This document shows, one piece after another, positions 48,730-60,700 of a stretch of DNA of 64,000 nucleotides. The translations under genes were made by a program, and so were the position numbers. The notes under the pieces were generated by a model. It searched no databases. It was not told the origin of the DNA and was given only the letters and a program-made list of their open reading frames with translations. The stretch comes from Angiostrongylus vasorum (lineage: Eukaryota > Nematoda > Chromadorea > Rhabditida > Metastrongylidae): NCBI GenBank assembly GCA_018806985.1, contig JADANN010000438.1, positions 62,001 through 126,000 on the forward strand, in the 5' to 3' direction. Within the stretch, counting starts at the first letter, position 1. The number at the start of each line of letters is the position of its first letter.

Positions 48730-51700
48730 ATGCTATCGCCTTTACTTCGACGCTTACTAAGGATAAATCCTGGCGTAAGTGGTTTCCTTAAGTTCAGAGT
48801 AGTTCTCAATAAGTGTTTCATTTACAAACTTTCTCGCACTTATGAATTGGTTTCAATGCGTGTTTGACGTATTCTTACTGTCAAAAGAATTTTATGCTTG
48901 TTCGTCTAACATTTCATAATCATCGTAGCAAAAAAGCTGGTATCATAAGAACCGAGCTAAAAGTAGGTCGTCTTTTGGGGTTAAGGAACTCTCCACAGTT
49001 AAGGTCTGCTCATATTGACTAGAAGCTTTAGGAAACATGTCGGATGGCGATGAGTACGTCGATGTCCGAAATAATTGTCCAAGAAGAGGGTTCGAAGCGA
49101 ATCCTGACTTTAAATCGACCAAAAGCTTTGAATGCTCTCAATCTTAGTATGGTACGAGAGATCTACCCACGGTTCAAGGTAAGCCAGTCTTCATGATTAC
49201 CTTATTTTTTCAATCGTTCCACTTTTGCACTGTAATCTAATTCTTTGATCTTTCGCTGTACCATGTGTTCTCATTCTTTAATGGCCCTTTCCTCGCTGAT
49301 ATTTTTTGACTCTGTTTGGTTCAGTAGTAAAGGGCTGAAATTACTTATTCAGTTCATTATAGCCTTTGTAAGGTTCTTCGTCGTAAAAAGACCAGCTCAA
49401 TAGTCTTCAACCATTGGTGGAAGTACTTCAAACGGTGTAGTGTGGGCAGGACTTCACAGGCCTCAGGGAATGCTTCAACTCCTGTGTCAGACGGTGTGGT
49501 TTGGGAAGGACTTCACAAGCGTCAAGCAATGCTTCAACTCCTATGTCACCTCAGTTCTTCCGACTGGAAGTATAGAACGCTTTTATTAAACAAAACGGTC
49601 TTCAAACGGTATAAAACTAGTAAGTATCGACCTGTTTTAGTTCATTCTACTTAGCTCCCTGCCTCCACGTTTTCCTCCTTCAGCTTTCCTTATTTTCACT
49701 CCCTCCATATCCTTCCTTCTTCTTTGTTCTGTTATCATCCTATATATACCTCTTTTTTCGATCAAATTCTTTCTCCTTCTTGTTTTTCTTGTTCCTTTCT
49801 CCCCAATCACTACCTACTTCCTTTACTCCATCTTTGTCTGCTTTCGCTCTCCTCAGATTCCTTAGTTCCGATTTCAAGAAATCATTTGTACAGGTAGTCT
49901 AATTCATATAATGTACGACACATTTATATTGGTATACAGGAGGACCACTGGTTTCATGCAGGACTTCTAATAGCAAAGTCGTTGACTGTTTTATTTAGTG
50001 GGTATCGTCGAGAGTTATCAACGTACAACACAAGGGGAGATGGACGAAATTTTGAGTAGCTAAACCAACAGTCAGAGTACATAAATTTCGCCCGAGAGAA
50101 GCCTAAGAAAGATTGGCCTTCGCCGTTCAACGTTTAAATAAAGCTATGCAAAAACTCTCCCAACGGTTTACCGCCTCATCGTGGCTGCGAGGTGTGTCTG
50201 GGTGTCGGGCTACGATGTGCAGCGAGGGAATTCATCCCCTCGGCAGGTTCTCCCAAACTGAGGAGTCCGGCGTTTCCATCAGGAAGCCCAGCTAAGAGTA
50301 AACCAATGCTAGGATCTACCTCCGTCCTAGTATCAAACTAGTCGGATGGCAAATCTCTCTGATCCACAAGGGCGGCGACTGCCTATGATGGTGACGGCAT
50401 GTGGCACACTTTGGCCAAACTGACCTCGGGACTCCAGGGAAACACAATGGCTAAATCAGCAAAACTTTGAAAAGTGGAGAATATGCTGCGGCTCGCACAA
50501 CCAGTGGGGACGGGCCGTCGAAGTGTCCAAGTAAGTATAATGACTTCACTGAACCATTACTCTTGAAGCATCATGCAGTGCTTACAGTACTTTTGGATTG
50601 TAAGGTCGCATCTTATTGTCATGCTTTGTTTGTTCACAGTTTATTTAGAAATGGGAAGATGGTGGAGATGTAAGTATGATCATCCTCAAAGGTTCCGGTG
50701 AGAAGGCATTCTGTGCAGGCGGAGATGTCCTAGCTGTAACCAGATCTGCTAAAGAAGCTGCTAGTGGTGGAACTTCGACTATTCACAAGGATTTCTTCAG
50801 GTAAGACTCAGCTATCGAAAGCAATTCAGCGGTAAGAGTTAACTGCTGTCCTGCTATTACCTTGATCTTAATTTTTCAATTTAAGGGAAGAATACCGATT
50901 GAACCATCTTATAGGAAGTCTATCGAAAACATTCGTCGCTTTCATTGACGGAATAGTCATGGGAGGGGGTCAGTCCATTAAATTTAGTTTTGATCTTTTA
51001 TTTCTCAGATATTCACCACATTGGACACTTCGATGACCCATCCTCACTGGTTGTAGTGAACCAGGACAATTCCCACTTTTTTCGGAGTTTTGCTTATTTA
51101 GCCATTGTGCTTCGTTCGAGTCCCGAGGTCACCCTATCAAAGTCTGACCCAGGTCATCACCACCACAGGCAGTCGCCACCCTTGTAGATCACAGAGAGAT
51201 TTGCCACCATGCGAAAACTTTGATACCAGTACGGTGGTGGAACCTGTTACTGGTTTACTTTTAACTGGTCTTCCTGATGAAAATGCCGGACTCTTTCTCA
51301 GCTTGTGGGGCCCTGTTGGGGAGATGAATACCGCTGCTGTACCTCGCAGCCCGACACCATGGAACACCTCTCAGCCACGATGAGGCGGTTTACCCTTGGC
51401 AGGAATGTTCACCATGGCCATGAATATTCTTGCTACTTTATTTCCTCCGAGATTTTTTCATTTAATTGGATTATTATAGGGTTGCGGTCTTTCAGTTAAC
51501 GGACGGTTTCGTGTTGGAACCGAGCGTACATTACTCGCAATGCCAGAAACAGCATTAGGTCTATTTCCTGACGTGGGAGGGTCATTCTTCCTTTCAAGGT
51601 TGAAAGTTCGTAAACTTTACATGTTATGGTTTTAACGTTTTTACTGAGTAAGGTTGACTCAATTTACGAAACTTGTTGTGATTCCATTCTTCCTTTCAAG

Positions 51701-54700
51701 GTTGAAAGATAATCTCGGTTTATACCTTGCGCTCACCGGTTACCGACTTCATGGTGCTGACGCTTACCATGCCGGCTTAGCAACTCATTACGTAACTCGC
51801 GGTTTTATTCAATTCTATCAGAATACGATTGCAGCCCTTGTTTCCTCATCTATTGTTTAAGGTTGCATCTTCGAGATTGAAAGATTTACAAAATAAACTG
51901 CTAACAATGGAGAGGGTCACTCACGACGAAGTTGACGCGGTAATCCGTGAGTTTCAGCCGTCAAATATACCGACCTTCAGCTTGGAGGAGCATCTTCCTG
52001 TAATCAAGAAGACCTTTTATGCAAAAACTGTCGAGGAAATATTTGAAAATCTTCGCGCTATAAATTCTGAATGGTCAAAAGAGCAGTTAAAGACGCTGTC
52101 AAAGATGAGCCCGACTTCACTGAAAGTCACTTTTAAACAGCTTGAGAATGGAGCGAAGATGAAATTCGGCGAGGTCAGCCTTCACGTAGAATTGTTCAAG
52201 TGTGGAATACACAGCCGAATTATGTTGAAATTTTTAAAAATAGTTTTGATGATTATCATAGTATAGATGATATATCTCGTACATAACGAGTCACTGTATT
52301 AAGGTGCGCTTTAGCTGCTATAAGTCACCACTATTTTTCTTTTTTTTTTTTTGCTTTGTTTTTGATGCTTTTGGTTCTACATCGATAGCAGTGCAACCCA
52401 GGTGTTCTATCAGGCAAATCTAAGAAATTTTGTATTCCAGATACTATAATTTACAAAAAAAAAGTGCTTTTTTGGGAGGATTTTTTTCGTCCTATTAGTT
52501 CCACGATGAGGCTGTGGCTAGTGAATGGATGGTATACTAGGAGACCGCTGCTGAACTTATAAAGTAAAGTGAGGAACTTGGAGATACTTTACTGCAATAA
52601 GATGACAAAACAGTGAGGAACCCTGTGTAGATGCAACTGTAGTGCAAATATGCACTTCCTACTACAAAATAAAGGGGCGCTTGTAGCGCAATGGTCGGAG
52701 ACTCTGTACGTTACACATGAGATCGTTCCCGGCGGCCAATGCTCGCCAAGCCTTCCATTCTTCCGGGTTCGGCAAATTGGTGCCAGACTTCTCTGGGAGG
52801 ATGGCAGCACTGGCTCGATACATCGGTACGTCACCGCGAGTAGTTGTAAAGGCCAGTTATGCATTCAATCGCCTCCAACGGTGCTTAATAAAGTCGAATG
52901 CATGGCTCATCCCTCAGGGATTGATCAATGCCGAGAGTTTTATCCTTTATCTTTTATTTACTATAAAATACAACTGAGATTATGCTGAGGTATTTGCAAA
53001 ACTCTGGACCGCAAGTGTCTGCGGTGAAGAACGAACGCGCTATTGTCCTTTCCGGGGAGTAACGCGTTCACCACCACACCATGGGGGTCCTTCGTTTCGC
53101 CTATCGCTCAGCTAGTTCTATCTATCGGCGCCATCAGCAATCACCCGTCAACGGGACCCAAATCGGCAACGAATCTAGTTAAACTGAGGCTGAAGTTGAA
53201 ATCACAATCCTCACATTTTTACGTTCCCCACCGCAAACATCTGCGGTGCGGAGTTTTGCAAATATCTCAGCATCATCTTAGTTGTATTTCACATGATACC
53301 CTGCCTTTAAAAATTATAGTAGGCAGTAAATAAAAATGTTAAGATTACTATAAAATAGTTGTGAGCTACGTCAGCGTTCGCAAGGGGTGCGTCATCATTA
53401 CGTAGATTATTTGATAACACAACAAGCCACCAGTTTTGAAAAAGTCATACTTGAAGTCACGAAAAAGTCATCAAAGTCAGCAACTGAAACGATTTATCTT
53501 GTAATCTACAATTAGCAATTCACAGTCTCCAGATAGAATTTTACATTCACAACAAACCGTAATCCCGTCAGAATTCACATTTTTTGTGAACATTATTGAA
53601 ACAATCCAAGCAGAAATGCCTCAAACATTTGCTGCATCTGGTTCTAACCTGCTTTGTTCGTATGGCAGCAGATTTAGAGTCGTGACATTTTGATAGCTTC
53701 CTATAACAACCTACACAGCGTCTCCGTTTCTTCGACTCTGCGCCAGTATCTTCCAAGATATGGCCACTTGAAGGCGTAGATAGCTGTATTTTATCCATTT
53801 CAAATAGGCTCATATAAACTTGAGCCTTAAACTCATGGATCGTAATTTTCCGGACGTTTTCACAGTATATCCGCCATGCATTCACCAAACATGTCTGGGC
53901 GACGAGGTGAAAGAACAGCCTTATGTACCATTTACTGGTTCTCCTAACATACGGAGAATAGGACGACATCTGCTCTCTTGGGTCGACGAGTATTTTTCCC
54001 TGACTATAACTTTCTACAACTTGCGGCCTTAACGTATTGGCACATAGGCTAGCGTCGTACACTGTTGATATCATAATAATGTCTTTTTTATCTTTCCATT
54101 TAAGCACCATCACACCGCTTGTGTTTTGTTGGGCCTTCACTTGCCCTCTTTTCAACCTCTGTTGTATGACCTGCTTGGGAAGTCCTTTACTGTTCTTCGT
54201 GCACATACCGATTAGATGAGTCTTTCTCTCTAGTAATCTTTTCGCCAACGAGACACTCGTATACGAATTATCGGTAAACACATGCCTTCCTTCATCCAGT
54301 AAACCATCCATCAGTCTCATCACCGCCGCTTCAGCCATAGTTCCTGTCCTAGAGTTATCCGTACTGGCATATGCTGCAACACTGTATGTGTAGCCACTTC
54401 TCGTTCGCAATTTGAACATTTTCACGCCATATCTATGTCTCTTATTTTGGATATATTGGCCAAATTCGATTCTCCCTTTAAACGGAACGAGAGACTCTTC
54501 AATACAAACGTTTCTACCAGGTCTGTAGACTCCTTTGCAGTTTCTGTTGACAAGTTCAATGACTGAACTGATTTTGTATAGGTTGTCATGCACGTTATGG
54601 TTTGCATTATTTGCGAAATGGAGGTGAGACAATAGCTTCTCAAACCTGTCTCTTGATATAACTTGGGATCCAATAGGATGGCATGCAAATGCAGGACTAG

Positions 54701-57700
54701 AACTCCAGTAATCCCTCAGTCGTGGTAGTCTAACAATTTCCATTTTAAGACAAAGACCAATGAACCTTTTCATCTCTTCAACAGTTGTTGTTTCCCACAA
54801 CTGGTTCTTCTCTCGTCCGTAATTATTCGTTTCGTTCACAATAAGGTCCCAAATATCAGTCATAAATAACTCATAGAAATGTATCGGTTCTGTGCACCCA
54901 AGCAGAAGCAATTGATCCACTCCAGAGTTACTTTCATCGAATACCCAGGGTTGATGAGGCGTTATGTAGTCATACCAGTCATTGCTAGCTTCAACCTCAC
55001 CGTTATCCTCACCTTCCGCTTCCGCTTCACTTTCATCTGACTGTTCGAATGGGAACATAAGAGATTCCTCATTGTCCTCGTTGTCCTCAATTTGTTCTTG
55101 ATCACTCTCCATGAGAAGTCGGTCGAAGATGGACTTGAATTCGTCCTCACCCGACATGATGGGGATCTATAAAATTTTTTGCCTACAGAAATCATCAAAT
55201 AAATAACTTAGACGTTTATATGACATGAATCAATGCAAACACTCCCTAAATGCTGGTGATTTGATCATGGTACATCAGTGGGATTCACGCTGAGATCAAT
55301 GAAATTGTATAAAAAAGCAAATAAATGAAAATTTGGATAGAAAACGGAATTGTGATAGGCACTCCAAGAAGTGGGCCGTCTAGGTCGATCTTCTAGAACA
55401 TTCCTCAACTAATCACTGGTCAGGAACTCTGAAAATCCGTTTTGGTGAATTCCAGAAGAATCTGTACCTGTGTTCCAAATGATCTCTGTCCTCACATTCT
55501 CATACAATTTGTGTTGTTTCCTTTGAAGCGGCTGTGATAAAGCACGGTTACTTCATAGAATGAGGGGATATGAGGACACTAACGCATTCGCGAAAAAGCT
55601 ATTTTTTCTACAACAGACGATGATTTCTTGATTTACTGCTTACTTGATGAGCAAAAGTAGAGTATTTCAGGAGTTCAAGACAAAACTGGTATATAAAATA
55701 GACTTTGTTTGCTCTGTATTGATTTTGATTTTGTTGAATACCGTTTTTATAATCCTTGGAAAGATCCTTTAAGGTCCTTTCAAATCTAAATATGTTAAGG
55801 GCGAAAAGTTCCAGAAAAGTTGATAAAGAAGTTTTTTTTAATTTGCAATGGAACAGCGGTAGGTGCAAACATAAATGACTATTAAGGAACGCGGTCGTAT
55901 TTTCCTGGACGAAGTCCGGTTGTTTATTTGCTTTCATGTTCGAAATATGAGCTTCGGATCGATAAAGTGAAAAAAAATAAATGTAATGAACTGCAGAAAG
56001 TCGGGATTTCATCCTGGAAAGACAGGGAAACGTTTATCCTGTGGGAAAACAATTGTAGATTCCGACAGTTTATTGCAGTTAATGAAATTCGCCATCAGCT
56101 GAGATACGTTGGTTTAAAGCTGGAAGCGGCCACTATTTTCATATTATAGGATTTCTGTAAGGTTAAGACTCCTATAAAGGTCAAGAAGTCGAGAATAGGT
56201 TAGAAAATACCGATATATATATAATCGTAGTGATTTGTGCCACCGAATAAACAAAGCTGACAGTACGCGGTTGGATAATAGACGAGTTCTTTAGTCCCTA
56301 CAAGGAGTGAAGATGTTTCAAAGACGTGCAAAACTACGTAGAAGTTAGCACAAACATATGGGTCGAAACAGACCAAATTGCTGAAAAGTGCATAGAAGGA
56401 AGAACGAAATATGAAAACCCAGCAAGTGACGCTGAATCTATTTGCGTGATTGTATCTAGGTCGACACGAGTCACATATGACTCATTCTTTTCGCGGCGTA
56501 AAAGTAGGCGTCGTTTCATTGCGGCCGGGAACAAGAAGTATGCGTCATCGCGAATGTGCCAGCACACCATTCGAATAGATTATAGTTTGTTTAAGGTTTT
56601 CACGATGGAATATCGTCTGGCTCAACGTTTTTTGAAGGATCATGACTTCTATGAAGGTTGTCGAGCGAGTAAGTACTATTTCGATTAACGTTCTTCGTAT
56701 TCCTTATTTAGTTCTTTTACAAAAGCTCTGTGCATGCATAAACCTCACGGAAGGTTTGGTTGTACATTCGATTCGTTTTTTCTTGCTAGAATCTGAAAGT
56801 GCATATCTACGCACACTGGGTTCAAATTCACCTTTTCCAGATATTTTTTATTCGTAGTATGGCTAGTGATAAGTGGCGCGTGTTGCACAGTGGTCGGAGT
56901 CGACCTGCAATACACATGAGATCGATCCCGCGCCCAAGGCTAACCAAGCCTTCCATCCCTACGGGCTCGGCATATTGCTACTAGACTTGTCTGGAAGGAT
57001 AAGCAGCACTGGCTCGATATATCGGTAGGTACCGCGAGTCATTGTAAAGGCCAGATATGCATGGAGTCATCTCCAACGATGCTTAATGAAGTTGGATGCA
57101 TGGCGCATCCCACAAGGATTGATCAACGCCGACAGTTTTATCCTCTATCTTTTATGGCTAGTGATACGGTGAAGTAATGAAAGCGTCCATTCTGTATTCG
57201 GCAAGTAGAAAAAAAAGGGTCACTTAGAACCAAATGTGCACACGGTCAATTTGACCGACGTCTTCGCTTGAAAGGAAGGAGCAAGACATAGATAGTACTG
57301 TTACCAAGTGGCTTGTGCACGATGACAAAGTATTCTTCAGTCTAAGTGAACAAATTGAATCAGTCGGCAGAGAGCATGTTGTTCGTTTGACATAGGGTGA
57401 AATCCAACTAGCTATATCGCTTCTGTTGTGGGTTACCTATGGCACAGATCGTCCATACGGAGCTGTGATCGGTTATGTAGTGTCTGCGATTCTCATGTGG
57501 TTAGGTGTTAGGTTTAGTAAGTTGGCACACTAAATTCCTTCCTCTAGAACACCTCTTTGTAGCGATTAAAAGTACACAATGATGTTTAGAACTTTGCGAC
57601 GATCGACACCTATAGGTGTCATGTTTTTTTCTGTGGTTTCTTTTGGTGCGCAGAAGTTTCTCTCCTATATTTCTTATAATGAATCAACAGGTTATCCAAC

Positions 57701-60700
57701 GCTGATGCTATGACAGGCGTCGTCCATGAGAGGATGTCTTCTTAATTTGTTACTGATTTCTTCTTTTACGGCAAGATACCACTGCTGTTGAATGTGCAGT
57801 CTGTAGAATGTAGCCAGTGAAGCAGTTCGTTGTCATAACCGTTTTATTTACTGCCTGCTCTTTTAATGTGGTTAGGTGTTTTTAGGTTTAGTAGGTTGGC
57901 GCACAGTTAAAATTGTGATTGTGACTAAAAGCCTCGGCTTAACTGGGTTCATTGCCGATTTGGGCTTCCCAGATCAATACCGCTGACGGGTGATTGCTGA
58001 TGGCAGAGATCGATAGAACTAGGTCAAGACAGGCGAAACGAAGGACCCGCATGGTGTGGTGGTGAACGCATTAGCCCCCGAAAGAGAATAGCGAGCTCGT
58101 TCCCCACCGCAGACACCGGCGGTCCGGCGTTTTGCAAATATCTCAGCATCATTGCAGTTCGTTGTTTTCTGGTTTTCATTTCCTATGATGACTTCTTGGC
58201 ATTGTATGGAATGATGAGAGGATATCAAAATTAAAAGGTAAATATCGTAATATTCCTTGCAGAACCCACAAAACTTCATCAAATGCGGACAGCAGTATGA
58301 CTGCATAAAGGGCGCGTTTTCTTCATCGCATACACACAGAAGTTGTATGTGTACCAAGAGCAGAACGCATAAAAAAATCGATTTATGGAACGGAAATCAC
58401 AAAAAGGATGGGCGGAGCCAAATAAAAATCCGTCGGAGTGGTCGGTATGACGTCGGTAGGTGTCACAGTGTGTACACTGATAAATTAGGCGTCGTCCAGT
58501 CCGCAATAAAACCGAAATTAGGCATCGTGTCGAGGGTTTTATGAGCCATTGGACACTGAAAAACAGCGTTAAATGCTGTTAGGCACCTAGTGCTTAAACG
58601 TATATCGTCTTTTTCACAACGTTTAGCACTTATGTATAAGCTCTTTATAACACTGGCTTGCATTTTACATTGCACCTTAACGTGAGGGGCTGACGAATTT
58701 TGATGGGGACAACTATTATTCTAGAATGGTAGGATTCTGGTATCACATTTCTTCATTTTGCGAACTATTTTGCTTTGTTGATCAATTGGTGTTAGTGTCT
58801 GAGGTCCTTTTAGTGCCAACTTGTTTTCTATCGTTATTTAAAGTATCTGGTATCGTACCATTTTTTCCACGGAGTTTCGCGGTGAGACGAAAGTGACAAG
58901 TGGTGTTGGTTGTTCTGAAAACTCATTCTGCTGCTGTCTTCGTACTTTACCAACCACAGTAATGTGGCTCGTAAATGGATTGAGTCAGGTGAACAATTGC
59001 TAGACAACGGAGAGCAACTGGAGGGAGCGACAATTCTCCATGTCATGTGTGTGCCTTGTTTCTAGTATACTTTGGCCCATTAGATTAGCTTTTTCTGAGT
59101 GTTTTATACTGTGGTAGAGAGCTGGAATCCGTTAAAATCGAACTGGCAGCCTATAATGATGGATCTGCTTTTTCTACTGCCTTTTCTCTTTTGTTAGAAG
59201 TTTGATCATGGAATGAAGAAGAGGATAGTCTTGTCGAGTGTTTGACTTGCTCCGTATTATTTCATTGACACACTTGACACTTGACACTTGAAAGGACCGT
59301 CCTCACTAGTTGTGCGGGCCTCAGCATAATCTCCATTTCTCGGAGATTTGCTGGTTAAGCCATTGTGGTTCCCTGGAGTCCCGAGGTCAGCTTGGCCAAA
59401 GTCTGCCCCGGGTCTTCACCACCACAGGCAGTCGCAGCCCTTGTGGATCAGAGGGAGATTTGTCACCATGCGACTTTGATACTAGGACGGTGGTGGATTC
59501 TGGTATTGGTTTACTCTTAGCTAGGCTTCCTGATGGAAACGCAGGACTCCTTCTCTGCTTGGGAGACCCTGCCAGGGGATGAATCCCCCGCTGTACATCG
59601 CAGTCCAATACCCAAGAACACCTCCCAGCCACGATGGGGCGGTAAACCGTTGGGAGGATTTCATAGACATCGATGTGAATTCCTTCAAGGATTATATAGG
59701 ATTAAGGAAGAACACGTCCAGTGAGAATATGGCAGATGGTACGATCTTCTCGTTGTAGAACTTCAGAGGTATTCAGATTATTGCGATTTTATACCTATCA
59801 TAGAATGAGGTTGCTTCGTTGAAGAAAGACCTTTCTTGTTTTAAGAGTGACATTTAACGATGGGACTTATTCCTATAATCTTCAATGTTAGCAGTCGTGA
59901 TAGTTTTCATTTTCGATGGCATGTAGGTATATCCACGAGGTGGGCGCGTGTGGCGCAGTGGTTGAGGCGCCTTGAATACACATGGTATCCACTCCCGCGC
60001 CAATGGACCACCAAGGCCTCAATCCTTCCGGTGTCGGCAAATTGGTATCAGATTTGTCTGGGAGGATAAAAGCACTGACTCGATACATCGGGTCATTGTA
60101 AAAGCCAGATATGCATCTAGTCACCTCGAAACAATGCTTAATGAAGTCGAATGCATGGGCATCTCTCAGAGATTGATCAACGCCGAAAGCTTTCTCCTTT
60201 TATGTCCACGAGAATGAAACGTTCAGTCGTGAGTGGGAAGCGAACATGTGAGTGGTCTGTCCGTATTTCTAGTATAAGCTTATACATTAAGGTAGATTCT
60301 GAATTACTTCTGTACTTCGGCAACCGTTCGTATGCGTACTTCTAAGTTCTGCAGGTATCCATTTCCAGAAATGCATGTTTATGTTGACACAATTGCTTAT
60401 TACATTGACCGAATTCATTCTGTTAGAATCTATCAGTCATTCCAATGGATCATGCTACGGCTCACCTACGGCTTTTTAAAATTAGTATCTATTCTGCGGC
60501 GATTGCGGCATTTATTCTTGGAATTAAGTATTTGCCATTTAGGTAAGTAGGAAATTCCTAGTCTGAGAGGAGATAGAACGAATTCATTCACTTCACATTG
60601 TCACGCAGACCCGGAAAAAGTTGCATGCGAATGAAAATTTCAAGAATTTAAAGACTGTGTCAGAACTGGACTTCAGGCTGAAACTTAGGCTTTAATCTAG

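Noticed and set aside
52174..52266. Extension of HIBCH exon 7 ([15 protein letters not shown]..)
   Set aside because: It is read-through past the GTCAGC donor; family similarity resumes only at 56596.
53345..55700. piggyBac terminal repeats and TTAA duplication
   Set aside because: Several TTAA sites exist but I found no matching inverted ends starting with the usual CCC-type bases, so boundaries are not claimed.
58950..59050. Frame with [20 protein letters not shown], vaguely like TOM20
   Set aside because: Only about 25 residues, no supporting exons or splice sites around it; too short to claim.
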